64,000 bases of DNA from the NCBI GenBank assembly GCA_963808725.1, contig CAWEGO010000002.1, forward strand, positions 1,488,001 through 1,552,000. The letters are read 5' to 3'. This document shows, piece by piece, positions 26,892 to 35,444 of the stretch; the first letter of the stretch is position 1; every line of letters starts with the position of its first letter. A model generated the notes under the pieces. That model saw nothing but the letters and a program-made list of their open reading frames with translations, was not told the DNA's origin and did not search any database. The position numbers and the translations under genes are program-made. This DNA is from JAHFUA01 sp963808725. Its GTDB lineage: Bacteria > Acidobacteriota > Terriglobia > Terriglobales > Acidobacteriaceae.

Positions 26892-27024
26892 AGCTTCGCG
26901 GGCCGGGGCTGCAGCTTCGTCGCTACCTTGTCCCGACTTATTGACGCCGCTAAGTCCGTTGAAGTGCCCCCGGTGTCGGTTTCCCCAGGTTACGTTAGTG
27001 CCGTCTAATTCCGGCGGCGGTACA

Positions 27025-27477
27025 ATGCCCTCCATGTCCGGAAGTCTCACACGGCTCGCGCTGCGGGCTATGGATCAAGCTGCCAAGCTGGTGCGGCAGC
27101 CTCCCGAGCAGCCGCCGCATCTCCTGACCGGGCGCCGCGGCGAGGAGGAGGCATACTTCTATCTGCGGCGGATGGGCTATGTGATCGTGGCCCGCAACTA
27201 CCGCTCGCGACGCCGTCCGAGCGAGATTGACCTGGTGGGCTGGGACGGCGAGGTGCTGTGCTTCATCGAGGTCAAGACCCGCACTACCCGTGAGGTCAAG
27301 CCAGCCGAGGCGGCGGTGGATCTCGAAAAGCAGCGCGACCTGCGGGGGATGGCCCGCGAATACCTGCGGCGAGTCGCCGGCAGCCCGGCCCATCGTTTTG
27401 ACATCTTGAGCATCTATATACTTGATGGAGCCCATCCGGAATTTACCCTCTTCAAGAATGCCTTCCCGGTATCGTAA
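27025..27477 (+). CDS. YraN-family (UPF0102) endonuclease-fold protein
   Basis: 150 residues of the YraN family, which has a restriction-endonuclease/Holliday-junction-resolvase-like fold. The active-site series is visible: TGRRGEEEAYFYLRRMGY with Glu, EIDLV with Asp, FIEVKTRTT as the ExK element, and a downstream RFDILSI. Its cellular role is unproven. ATG 27025 is preferred (ATG 27034 is also possible), since the residues before it in the longer frame read like leader. It ends 42 bases before galT. Confidence 0.9.
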   Translation: MPSMSGSLTRLALRAMDQAAKLVRQPPEQPPHLLTGRRGEEEAYFYLRRMGYVIVARNYRSRRRPSEIDLVGWDGEVLCFIEVKTRTTREVKPAEAAVDLEKQRDLRGMAREYLRRVAGSPAHRFDILSIYILDGAHPEFTLFKNAFPVS

Positions 27478-27518
27478 GATAGACCAGCAGCAGGCTCCCG
27501 TCGAAAGGACTCCTCAAC

Positions 27519-28568
27519 TTGCCTGAACTGAGAAAAGACCCCATCACCGGCCGGTGGGTCATTATTTCAACCGACCGGGCCAAGCGTCCCAGCGATTTCT
27601 CCCGCGACCAGGTGAAGATGAAGGGCGGCTTCTGCCCGTTCTGCTACGGCAACGAGGCGAAGACGCCGCCCGAGGTGCTGGCTTTCCGTCCCAACAAGAA
27701 CGGCGGCCCCTCGCCCGAGCGCGACAGTCCGGGGTGGACCGTCCGCGTAGTGCCCAACAAGTTTCCCGCGCTGGGGATCGAAGGCGGCATGAACCGCCAG
27801 GCCCAGGGCATGTTCGACAAGATGAACGGGGTAGGCGCGCACGAGGTCATCATCGAGACCCCCGACCACAACGCCACCCTGGCCACGCTGCCCGAGAAGC
27901 GTATCGAGGACGTGCTGTGGGCTATGCGCGACCGTATCCTCGACCTGCGCCAGGACAAGCGCTTCAAGTACATCCTGTTGTTCAAGAACCACGGCGAGCC
28001 GGCGGGCGCGTCGCTGGAGCACGCCCACTCGCAGCTCATCGCCCTGCCCATTTTGCCCAAGCAGGTGATCGAGGAGCTGGAAGGCGCCAAGCAGTACTAC
28101 ATCTATAAGGAGCGTTGCGTCTTCTGCGACATCATCCTGCAGGAGCTCTCGGACAACACCCGCGTGGTCTCGGAGAACAAGGATTTCGTGACCATGGGCC
28201 CCTACGCGCCGCGCTTCCCGTTCGAGACCTGGATCCTGCCCAAGCGGCACGAGTCGGCCTTCGAGAACTCGCCGTCGCACGTGTACGAGAGCCTGGCCAA
28301 GGCCATCAAGGACATGCTGGTGCGCGCCGACCGCGTGCTGGAAAACCCCAGCTACAACCTGGTGGTGCACAGCTCGCCCTTGCAGGACCCCATCAACGAC
28401 CACTACCACTGGCACATCGAGTTCATGCCCAAGCTCACCAAGACGGCAGGATTCGAGTGGGGCACCGGGTTCTACATCAACCCTACGCCGCCGGAAGAAG
28501 CGGCCAAGTTCATGCGCGAGGTGGACGTCTCCGCCGCCGCACAGGCGGTGGGAGCGCCGGACCACTAG
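27519..28568 (+). CDS. galT: Galactose-1-phosphate uridylyltransferase
   Basis: Leloir-pathway enzyme moving UMP between glucose and galactose 1-phosphates; a HIT-superfamily member. The 349 residues have the opening LRKDPITGRWVIIS, the zinc knuckle CPFCYGNE, a second CVFCDII knuckle, and the nucleophile site HAHSQ (168-172, His170 as the UMP-carrying residue), as well as NHYHWHIE-like INDHYHWHIEFMP. Start is a TTG at 27519 with GAAAGGA upstream. No galK or galE is next to it, so it may serve nucleotide-sugar supply or act as an ADP-glucose phosphorylase-type relative. Confidence 0.93.
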   Translation: MPELRKDPITGRWVIISTDRAKRPSDFSRDQVKMKGGFCPFCYGNEAKTPPEVLAFRPNKNGGPSPERDSPGWTVRVVPNKFPALGIEGGMNRQAQGMFDKMNGVGAHEVIIETPDHNATLATLPEKRIEDVLWAMRDRILDLRQDKRFKYILLFKNHGEPAGASLEHAHSQLIALPILPKQVIEELEGAKQYYIYKERCVFCDIILQELSDNTRVVSENKDFVTMGPYAPRFPFETWILPKRHESAFENSPSHVYESLAKAIKDMLVRADRVLENPSYNLVVHSSPLQDPINDHYHWHIEFMPKLTKTAGFEWGTGFYINPTPPEEAAKFMREVDVSAAAQAVGAPDH

Positions 28569-28588
28569 GCGAGAAGATGGTCCTGATT

Positions 28589-28621
28589 CGGCTCCGCCCG
28601 GCGCGGAGCCGATTTGTTTTT
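28589..28621 (+). terminator. Rho-independent terminator after galT
   Basis: Nine-base-pair stem CGGCTCCGC / GCGGAGCCG with a 5-nt loop, followed by the T-rich ATTTGTTTTT. It begins 20 bases after the galT stop. Confidence 0.9.
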
Positions 28622-28682
28622 CGGGGCGGCGGGGCGCCCGCCCGTAGGCTCTTCCGTCCCGCGACGGTGGTATCATGCCCGT

Positions 28683-28835
28683 ATGGCGAAGAACGTCAGA
28701 TTTGTTGCCATCAAGACCGTGAAAAAGCCGGCGACTGTCAAATTCAAGACGAAGTCGGGTGAGACGGTCTCTTTCAAAGCGCTTAGGACGTTCAGGCGAA
28801 AGGAAGTTGTTCATTTTCGCGCCAAAACGAAATGA
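28683..28835 (+). CDS. Small basic protein, putative antitoxin of a PIN toxin
   Basis: 50 residues, strongly basic, with a predicted beta-rich pattern (VRFVAIKTVKKPATVKF, GETVSFKALRTF, EVVHFRAKTK). I do not recognise a named family. Its stop codon overlaps the start of the PIN-domain gene (ATGA at 28832), which is the usual arrangement of antitoxin before toxin. It lacks the AbrB, Phd or ribbon-helix-helix marks of common VapB antitoxins, so it would be a different type of partner. Base composition is lower in GC than neighbouring genes, which fits a mobile two-gene unit between galT and cysS. Confidence 0.65.
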   Translation: MAKNVRFVAIKTVKKPATVKFKTKSGETVSFKALRTFRRKEVVHFRAKTK

Positions 28836-29317
28836 AGCGCATCTATTTGGACAGCAATGTTCTGATAGCCTATCACTCCACGGATAAAGCGGAAGAAAGC
28901 AAGAAGAAGATGGTCGAGAACGCCCTGGCCGTCTTCGCCGAGCTCAAGGACATTCAGCTTTGCACTTCGATGTGGGCGGTAACCGAGATGGTGAATATCT
29001 TGGTTTCTCGCAAACAGATTGATCGCGGTGCCGTTGCGGAAATGGAAAGTCAGCTAGTGAGTGAGCGGAGGCTGAAAAACCTGAGGGTACACTTCGTCGA
29101 GGTCAGTCCCCAGAAGGACTACGACTTTGCAGAATTCTTCTATCATGTCAAGCAGGGCATTCTCAAGTATCACTCTGGAGTTGGAGACGTGATTCACAGC
29201 GTCATCATGAAGAACAACGATATCGCTAATATTTTGACGTTCGATGAGAAACATGATTTCAAGCAGATCCCCGATTTGACAGTGCTCCACCCTAAAGACA
29301 TCAAAATCGACAAATAG
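28832..29317 (+). CDS. PIN-domain protein, putative toxin ribonuclease
   Basis: 161 residues of the PIN (VapC-like) nuclease fold. The metal-binding acidic series is present: Asp7 in YLDSNVLI, Glu52 in MWAVTEMVN, Asp119 in SGVGDVIHSV and Asp138 in ILTFDEKHDF. PIN toxins cut tRNA or rRNA. It is longer than typical VapC (about 130) because of a helical insert near 55-105. The 4-base overlap with the 50-residue basic protein upstream suggests translational coupling. It could also be a non-TA PIN ribonuclease. Confidence 0.82.
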   Translation: MKRIYLDSNVLIAYHSTDKAEESKKKMVENALAVFAELKDIQLCTSMWAVTEMVNILVSRKQIDRGAVAEMESQLVSERRLKNLRVHFVEVSPQKDYDFAEFFYHVKQGILKYHSGVGDVIHSVIMKNNDIANILTFDEKHDFKQIPDLTVLHPKDIKIDK

Positions 29318-29424
29318 CAGGAGTTGCTCTCGGTGGGACTCAACCGCCAGTGGCGGATGAATCTGTCGTTGGAACAAGCCTTGCTAACTGGTCGGCCCTA
29401 GCAGCCCGCGTCTAGAATCGCGCG

Positions 29425-30897
29425 CTACTTCCTCTTCCAGCGCATGCCGTCCTTGGTGTCCTCGAGGATGATGCCTGCTTCGGCGAGCTGAGCGCGGATG
29501 GCGTCTGAAGTTTTGAAATCGCGGGCGCGGCGCGCAGTCTCGCGTTTGGCAATCAAGTCCTGGATTGCCTGATCGCTGAGCCCCGGCGACGCCTCGGCTG
29601 TGGCCGCCGCGGTCTTGCCTTCGCTCTTCGCCCATTCCATGATGTGCTCGATCTTGGGCGCGTCCGTATCGCGCAGCACGTCGAAGATCTCGTCGAACCG
29701 CTTGAGCACGGCAAGCAGCGGAGGGATGTCGTCTTGCTTCACCTCGCCGGCATCGGCAGCGGCGTTAACCTCGCGCACCATGTCGAAGACCGCAGCCAGC
29801 GCCTCGGCGGTGTTCAAGTCGTCGGCCAGCGCGGCGGTGAATCGTTCGCCGCCAGTGTGAGCCAGCGCGGCGATCTTGGGATTGGAGCCCGGCGCGAAGT
29901 GTCCAGTCTCAAGGCGCAGTTTGAAGTTGCGCAGCCGCTCCACCGAACTGGCGGCCTGCTTCAGACCATCGAAGGTGAAGTTGAGCTGCCGGCGATAGGG
30001 CACGGAGGTGAGCAGATAGCGGATCGACGACGGCTTGTGGCCCTTCAGCACCAGGTCGCGCAAAGTGTAGAAGTTGCCCAGGCTTTTCGACATCTTCTCG
30101 CCCTCCACCAGCAGGAAGCGCGCGTGCACCCAGAAGCGCGAGAATGGCTTGCCGGTCAAGGCCTCCGACTGCGCGATCTCGTTCTCGTGGTGGGGGAAGA
30201 TGAGGTCTTCGCCGCCCAGGTGCATGTCGAGCGTGTCGCCCAGGAACTTGCGCGCCATCACCGAGCACTCGATGTGCCAGCCCGGCCGCCCGGGCCCGAT
30301 CTCGGTCTCCCACCACGCCTCGCCCGGCTTGGGAGCTTTCCACAAGGCGAAGTCGCGGGCGTTGTCCTTGTCGTACTCGTCCACGTCCACGCGCGCGCCT
30401 GCCTCCATGCCCGCGAAGTCTTTCTTGGAGAGCTTGCCGTACTCGGGGAACTTGGCGATGCGGAAGTAGTAAGAGCCGTCGTCGGCGCGGTAGGCGTATC
30501 CCTTCTGCACCAGGCCGGCGATGAACGCGGCCATCTCGGGGATGTTCTCGGTGGCGCGCACGATCAGCTCGGGCGTCTCCAGGCTCAGCGTCTGCATGTC
30601 CTCGCGGAAGGCCTGCTCGTACTTCTTGGTGTACTCGCCAACCGTGACGCCCTGCTGGGCGGCGTTACGGATGATCTTGTCGTCCACGTCGGTGATGTTC
30701 ATCACGTGCTTGAGCTTGTAGCCGCTCTGCCCGAGGAAGCGACGCAGGATGTCCACAAAGACGAAGGTGCGGAAGTTGCCCACGTGGCCGTAGTCGTACA
30801 CCGTGGGCCCGCAGGAATACATGCGCACGAGGTGATCTTCCTGCGGCTGGAACTCCTCCACCTTGGCGGAAAGCGTGTTGAACAGGCGCAGCGCCAT
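29425..30897 (-). CDS. cysS: Cysteinyl-tRNA synthetase
   Basis: Class I aminoacyl-tRNA synthetase charging tRNA-Cys. The 490 residues contain the zinc and HIGH region (MYSCGPTVYDYGHVGNFRTF), the zinc-ligand region GRPGWHIECSVMA, GGEDLIFPHHENEIAQSEA, and KMSKSLGNFYTLRDL as the KMSKS loop. The C-terminal DALR and anticodon domain ends with ILEDTKDGMRWKRK. Length is slightly above the common 460. It is convergent with the PIN gene and divergent from dps. Confidence 0.97.
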   Translation of the reverse strand: MALRLFNTLSAKVEEFQPQEDHLVRMYSCGPTVYDYGHVGNFRTFVFVDILRRFLGQSGYKLKHVMNITDVDDKIIRNAAQQGVTVGEYTKKYEQAFREDMQTLSLETPELIVRATENIPEMAAFIAGLVQKGYAYRADDGSYYFRIAKFPEYGKLSKKDFAGMEAGARVDVDEYDKDNARDFALWKAPKPGEAWWETEIGPGRPGWHIECSVMARKFLGDTLDMHLGGEDLIFPHHENEIAQSEALTGKPFSRFWVHARFLLVEGEKMSKSLGNFYTLRDLVLKGHKPSSIRYLLTSVPYRRQLNFTFDGLKQAASSVERLRNFKLRLETGHFAPGSNPKIAALAHTGGERFTAALADDLNTAEALAAVFDMVREVNAAADAGEVKQDDIPPLLAVLKRFDEIFDVLRDTDAPKIEHIMEWAKSEGKTAAATAEASPGLSDQAIQDLIAKRETARRARDFKTSDAIRAQLAEAGIILEDTKDGMRWKRK

Positions 30898-31069
30898 CGA
30901 GCGTCAGGGCTGATGCGAGAACTTTCGATTGTAGGGGCGGGCGCGAAAAACCGTCAATCGGGTAAAAACTCTCTCATCAACGCGCATTCAGTGGGAATAT
31001 TTGCACCCCGCTTTCGGGAACCGGCATCACACCCTTTGTCCGATAAGCCCAAGCTTAAGGAGGCTGACG

Positions 31070-31594
31070 ATGGCAAAGACCGCTACCGCTCAACTGGAGA
31101 AACGCGAAAAAAACGTTTTGGAAATACCCACTGACCTCAGCCCCAATGGGGTTGCCGAAATTGCACGCGCCCTGCGGCCACTGTTGGCCGACGTGTTCAC
31201 GCTGTACGTGAAGACCAAAAATTTCCACTGGCACATGAGCGGACGCCACTTCCGCGACTACCACCTGCTGCTCGATGAGCACGCCACACAGATCTTCGCC
31301 ATGACCGACGACATCGCCGAGCGCGCGCGCAAGATTGGCGCCCCTACACTGCATTCCATCAGCGACATCTCCCGCAACCAGCGTCTGCAAGACAATAATG
31401 AAGAGTTCGTCACTCCGCAGGACATGATGGCGGAGCTTTGTGATGACAACCAGCTCCTGACGCGATCCTTACGGTCGGCCCACGAAGTCTGTGAGCGGCA
31501 CAACGATGTGGCCACCGCCAGCATGATCGAAGTCTGGATCGATGAAACCGAGCGCCGGACCTGGTTCTTGTCCGAGGTGCAACGCGACCTCTGA
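31070..31594 (+). CDS. dps: Dps-family DNA-protecting ferritin
   Basis: Dodecameric mini-ferritin that oxidises Fe(II) with peroxide and can shield DNA in starvation. The 174 residues begin at ATG 31070, with AAGGAGG nine bases upstream. The intersubunit ferroxidase ligands are in the typical strings VKTKNFHWHMSG, HLLLDEHATQIF and MTDDIAERARKIG. An N-terminal Lys-containing tail of about 25 residues could bind DNA. The ending IDETERRTWFLSEVQRDL is family-like. The first gene of a stress-related run on the plus strand. Confidence 0.93.
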   Translation: MAKTATAQLEKREKNVLEIPTDLSPNGVAEIARALRPLLADVFTLYVKTKNFHWHMSGRHFRDYHLLLDEHATQIFAMTDDIAERARKIGAPTLHSISDISRNQRLQDNNEEFVTPQDMMAELCDDNQLLTRSLRSAHEVCERHNDVATASMIEVWIDETERRTWFLSEVQRDL

Positions 31595-31673
31595 GGAACC
31601 AACGGCGTTTACCGCCCGACCGCCCCGTTAACGACCAGCAACCCTGCAAAGCACTTCCTGAAAGGAGAGTCTC

Positions 31674-32531
31674 ATGCCTCACGTTACGGTCGGAAAGGAA
31701 AACTCCGGCAACATTGATCTCTACTACGAGGATCACGGCTCGGGCAAGCCGGTGGTCCTCATCCACGGATATCCGCTCAGCGGCGCCTCCTGGGAGAAGC
31801 AAGTCGCGGCGCTCCTGGCCGCAGGCCACCGCGTCATCACGTATGACCGCAGAGGGTTTGGCAAATCCAGCCAGCCAACCAGCGGCTACAACTACGACAC
31901 CTTCGCCGAGGACCTGCACAAGCTCGTGACCCGCCTCGAACTGCGTGATTTTGCCCTGGTTGGTTTCTCGATGGGTGGCGGCGAGGTAGCCCGCTACCTG
32001 GGCAAATACGGATCGAAGGGCGTGAGCCACGCGGTGATCGTTTCGGGGGTGCCACCGTTCCTGCTGAAGACGCCGGACAACCCTGAGGGCGTGGACAGCA
32101 GCATCTTCGAGGGGATCCAGAAAGCCGTGGCCGCAGACCGTTACGCGTTCTTCACCGAGTTCTTCAAAAACTTCTACAACACCGACCTATTGCTGGGAAA
32201 GCGCGTCAGCGAACAAGCCGTCCAGGCGAGCTGGAACGTCGCCGCCGGCGCCTCGGCCACGGCCAGCCTCGCGTGCGTGCCAACCTGGCATGAGGACTTC
32301 CGCCAGGACCTGGCCCGCATCGACGTGCCCACGCTGGTCCTCCACGGCGATGCCGATCGGATTCTGCCTATTGCTACCTCAGGAAACCGGACTGCCAAGC
32401 TGATCAAGGGAGCTCGCCTGGTGGTAGTAAAGGATGGGCCGCACTGTATCACCTGGACCCATGCCCAGGAAGTTAACACAGAGCTGGTGAACTTCCTCGG
32501 ACAGAAACTCGCGCGGCGCGAAGTAGCCTGA
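31674..32531 (+). CDS. Alpha/beta hydrolase, chloroperoxidase type
   Basis: 285 residues of the alpha/beta hydrolase fold, closest in style to cofactor-free haloperoxidases and esterases. Visible are the oxyanion HGYPLSGASWEKQV, the nucleophile elbow GFSMGGGEVARYL, the acid in LVLHGDADRILP and the His in KDGPHCITWTHAQEVN. Substrate cannot be read from sequence. AAAGGAGAG precedes ATG 31674. It follows dps by 79 bases, which suggests a shared stress context. Confidence 0.9.
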   Translation: MPHVTVGKENSGNIDLYYEDHGSGKPVVLIHGYPLSGASWEKQVAALLAAGHRVITYDRRGFGKSSQPTSGYNYDTFAEDLHKLVTRLELRDFALVGFSMGGGEVARYLGKYGSKGVSHAVIVSGVPPFLLKTPDNPEGVDSSIFEGIQKAVAADRYAFFTEFFKNFYNTDLLLGKRVSEQAVQASWNVAAGASATASLACVPTWHEDFRQDLARIDVPTLVLHGDADRILPIATSGNRTAKLIKGARLVVVKDGPHCITWTHAQEVNTELVNFLGQKLARREVA

Positions 32532-32564
32532 GCGGCCGTCTCTCCGCGTAAGCTTATTTCATCT

Positions 32565-32590
32565 GGGGTGCCGTCTCAGGCCGGCACCCC
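32565..32590. other. Hairpin after the alpha/beta hydrolase gene
   Basis: Nine-base-pair stem GGGGTGCCG / CGGCACCCC with an 8-nt loop. No T-run follows on either strand, so intrinsic termination is uncertain; it may protect the mRNA 3' end. Confidence 0.5.
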
Positions 32591-32670
32591 AACCGTGCAT
32601 CCACAAGCTCGGGCTGCCCTCGCGCGCTTCCACTTTGACACGGACGCTAAATAGCTGGGAGGATCGGCAA

Positions 32671-33300
32671 ATGGATCGAGTGAATGATGACGTGCTGGAT
32701 GTGCTGTTTCGCAAAGCGCGCACGTACACCGCGTGGCTCCCAAAGCCAGTGCCCGACGAGTTGCTGCGTGAGCTCTACGACATAGCGAAATGGGGCCCTA
32801 CGAGCGCAAATAGCAGTCCGGCCAGGTTCGTGTTCCTGCGTTCAGCGGCTGCGAAGGAGCGGCTCCGCCCGGCCCTCGCCGCTGGCAACGTGGAGAAGAC
32901 GATGGCCGCGCCGGTCACCGTGATCGTCGCCTATGATCTGAAGTTCTACGAAAAGTTCCCCAAGCTGTTCCCGCACAACCCCGCCATGCGCGGTCTCTTC
33001 GCCAAGAACCCGCAGCTCGTCGAGGAGACTGCGAAACGGAACTCTTCTCTGCAAGGCGCCTACCTGATGCTTGCCGCACGCGGGCTCGGGCTGGACTGCG
33101 GGCCGATGTCCGGCTTCGATAATGCGAAAGTCGATGAAGAGTTCTTTGCGGCGGGCAAGTGCGAAGACTGCGGCGAGGAATTCTTCCCTATCGGCCACGT
33201 GAAGTCGAATTTTCTCTGCAACATCGGTTATGGCGACCCAGCGAAGCTGTTCCCGCGCAGCCCGCGCCTCGAATTCAAGGAGGCATGCAGCCTGATGTGA
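32671..33300 (+). CDS. RutE-like malonic semialdehyde reductase / nitroreductase family
   Basis: 209 residues of the FMN-dependent nitroreductase fold, in the RutE branch that reduces malonic semialdehyde. Marks are ARTYTAWLPKPVPDELL, YDIAKWGPTSANSSPARFVF, a GAYLMLAARGLGLDCGPMSGF flavin-binding helix and FLCNIGYGDPAKLFPRSPRL. Odd is the Cys-rich insertion AAGKCEDCGEEFFPIGHVKS, with a CxxC that is not typical. GGGAGGA upstream supports ATG 32671. No other rut genes are present, so a general aldehyde or nitro-compound reductase is as likely. Confidence 0.85.
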   Translation: MDRVNDDVLDVLFRKARTYTAWLPKPVPDELLRELYDIAKWGPTSANSSPARFVFLRSAAAKERLRPALAAGNVEKTMAAPVTVIVAYDLKFYEKFPKLFPHNPAMRGLFAKNPQLVEETAKRNSSLQGAYLMLAARGLGLDCGPMSGFDNAKVDEEFFAAGKCEDCGEEFFPIGHVKSNFLCNIGYGDPAKLFPRSPRLEFKEACSLM

Positions 33301-33425
33301 TGTGCTGGCAGAAGGCAAAAGCTGAGGATCTAGGCGAGAGATTCTGAATCACTCGTCCTGCATAAATACTCTATGACCGACAAGGAGAGTCCACAGCGCG
33401 TTGCCCACATCGCCGGAATTTGGGC

Positions 33426-35129
33426 ATGCCGCTGGCTCCGGGGGTAATGATGTCGGCTTGGCCTGTACCGAGTGCGCTCGACTCCAGCACCCAGGCCTTC
33501 CCGGTCTTGACTGCGGCGCAGATTAATCGTCTCCGCCCCGCGAGCAAGTTGCGAAAGGTCAAGCCGGGCGAGATCCTGTTTCAGCCCGGCGATACGGAAG
33601 TCCCTTTTTTCGTGCTGCTGTCGGGCAGCATGGAGATCGTGCAGCCGGATCTTGCCGGCGAACGCGCTATCGCCACTCACGGCCCCGGTGAGTTTACCGG
33701 GGAAATCACCATGATCTCCGGGCAGCGCTGCCTGGTCACCGGCCGCGTTACCGAAGCCGGTGAGTTTCTCGAAATCAGTGCGGACGGCTTACGGTCACTG
33801 GTGGCAAAAGACGCCGAGCTGAGCGAAATTTTCATGAGGGCCTTCATCCTGCGCCGGCTGTTGCTCATCAGCCGCGGCCAGGGCAACGTCATCGTGATGG
33901 GTTCCCGCCACTCTGCCCAGACGCTGCGTCTGCGCGAGTTCCTCAGTCGGAATGCCTATCCTTACACTTATATCGATCTCGATAACGACAAGACCTCGCA
34001 GGAACTGCTCGACCGTTTTGCCGTCAAATTGGCGGAAATCCCGGTGGTCATTTGCCACGGCCAGACCGTGTTGCGCAATCCCTCGACGCAGCAACTGGCG
34101 GATTGCCTGGGGTTCAACGTCAACATTGATACCTCTCAAGTGCGCGATGTGATCATCGTGGGCGCGGGGCCCTCCGGCTTGGCGGCGGCGGTCTACGCCG
34201 CCTCGGAAGGCTTGGACGCTCTGGTGATCGAGGCCGAGGCGCCCGGCGGTCAGGCGGGATCGAGCTCCAAGATAGAAAACTATCTGGGGTTCCCCACCGG
34301 AGTCTCCGGACAGGAGCTGGCGGCGCGCGCCATCGCGCAAGCGCAGAAATTCGGGGCCAAGATGATGGTGGGCCACAGCGTGGTGCGGCTCAATTGCAGC
34401 CGCCGGCCGTACGAGGTGGTCCTGGATCGCGGCAACATGATTCCCGCACGCACCGTTATCATCTCGACCGGCGCTCAATATAAGAAGCCGCGACTGGCCA
34501 ATTTGCAGAAATTCGAAGGTCAGGGAATTTACTACGGCGCGACCTACATCGAGTCACAACTGTGCGGCGACGAAGAGGTGATCGTGGTCGGCGGAGGAAA
34601 CTCTGCCGGACAGGCCGCCGTGTTCCTCTCTCAGACCGCGCGCAAGGTATATATGCTGGTGCGCTCCGGAAGTTTGGCGGAATCGATGTCGCGGTACTTG
34701 ATCCAGCGCATCACCGAGAACCCTGCCATCAAGCTGCATTACCGGACCGAAGTCGTGGCTTTGGAGGGCGAGACCAGACTCGAACGCGTCACCTGGCGCG
34801 ACGGCGCCACGGGCGAAACCTCAACCTATGAGATTCGGCACGTGTTCCTGATGACGGGCGCGTCCCCACGAACCGAGTGGCTGAAAGACTGCCTTACCCT
34901 CGATGACAAAGGTTTCATCGTTACCGGACGGGATCTGGATGCGGCTGCCGGCGTCGCTCCAACCGCCGCTTGGCCCCTCAACCGGCTTCCACAAATGCTG
35001 GAAACCAGTCTTCCCGGAGTGTTCGCGGTCGGCGATGTGCGCTCGGGCAATGTGAAGCGGGTAGCTTCCGCCGTCGGCGAGGGAGCGATTGCCGTCCATC
35101 TGGTTCACCGCGCTCTGGCGGAAATGTAG
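33426..35129 (+). CDS. cNMP-binding / glutaredoxin-like / thioredoxin-reductase-like fusion
   Basis: 567 residues in three parts: a cyclic-nucleotide-binding beta barrel (about 25-140: LRKVKPGEILFQPGD, GPGEFTGEITMISGQR), a thioredoxin/glutaredoxin-like segment (about 155-225: NAYPYTYIDLDNDKTSQELL, EIPVVICHGQTVLRNPST) and an FAD/NADPH reductase domain (IIVGAGPSGLAAAVYAA, GGQAGSSSKIENYLGFP, EVIVVGGGNSAGQAAVFLS, GVFAVGDVRSGNVKRVASA). The redox CxxC of true thioredoxin reductase is missing (ATYIESQLCGDEE holds one Cys), and the middle domain lacks CxxC too. Such fusions I recall stand next to a UBP zinc finger, as here. ATG 33426 and ATG 33447 are both possible starts. Confidence 0.9.
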   Translation: MPLAPGVMMSAWPVPSALDSSTQAFPVLTAAQINRLRPASKLRKVKPGEILFQPGDTEVPFFVLLSGSMEIVQPDLAGERAIATHGPGEFTGEITMISGQRCLVTGRVTEAGEFLEISADGLRSLVAKDAELSEIFMRAFILRRLLLISRGQGNVIVMGSRHSAQTLRLREFLSRNAYPYTYIDLDNDKTSQELLDRFAVKLAEIPVVICHGQTVLRNPSTQQLADCLGFNVNIDTSQVRDVIIVGAGPSGLAAAVYAASEGLDALVIEAEAPGGQAGSSSKIENYLGFPTGVSGQELAARAIAQAQKFGAKMMVGHSVVRLNCSRRPYEVVLDRGNMIPARTVIISTGAQYKKPRLANLQKFEGQGIYYGATYIESQLCGDEEVIVVGGGNSAGQAAVFLSQTARKVYMLVRSGSLAESMSRYLIQRITENPAIKLHYRTEVVALEGETRLERVTWRDGATGETSTYEIRHVFLMTGASPRTEWLKDCLTLDDKGFIVTGRDLDAAAGVAPTAAWPLNRLPQMLETSLPGVFAVGDVRSGNVKRVASAVGEGAIAVHLVHRALAEM

Positions 35130-35164
35130 ATTCAACTGCCCACCGGCGGCAACGGAGGTAGCCG

Positions 35165-35431
35165 ATGCAATGCAAACACATGGATCAGATCCGGATCACG
35201 ACCACCAATAAGCATGTGTGCGAAGAATGTGTGAAATTGGGTGATACGTGGGTCCACCTGCGGCTCTGCCTGTCCTGCGGACACGTAGGCTGCTGCGATT
35301 CCTCGAAAAACAAGCACGCCACCAAGCACTTTAAGTCCTCCGGCGATCCCTTGATGCGCTCCATCGAGCCGGGCGAATCCTGGATGTGGTGCTACGTGGA
35401 CGACATGTCGCCGGGGGAATTAGCGGCCTAG
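35165..35431 (+). CDS. UBP-type zinc-finger protein
   Basis: 88 residues forming one ZnF-UBP domain: CKHMDQI, CEECVKLGDTWVHLRLCLSCGHVGCCDSS, HATKHFKSSGDP and a final WMWCYVDD. In eukaryotic deubiquitinases this domain binds the C-terminus of ubiquitin; in bacteria its partner is unknown. It begins 35 bases after the cNMP/reductase fusion gene and has GGAGG upstream, so the two are probably one transcript. This makes a redox partner or a small modifier-like peptide plausible, but nothing in the window encodes an obvious ubiquitin-like protein. Confidence 0.92.
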   Translation: MQCKHMDQIRITTTNKHVCEECVKLGDTWVHLRLCLSCGHVGCCDSSKNKHATKHFKSSGDPLMRSIEPGESWMWCYVDDMSPGELAA

Positions 35432-35444
35432 TATCCGGATGCTG

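Noticed and set aside
29644..31134. 496-codon open frame antisense to cysS
   Set aside because: It covers an unmistakable cysteinyl-tRNA synthetase in reverse and shows only Val/Leu/Gly/Gln-rich shadow composition.
33373..33447. 24-residue upstream frame ending TAATG at the reductase fusion gene
   Set aside because: Suggestive overlap but no ribosome site and nothing recognisable in the peptide; not supported enough to list as a gene.
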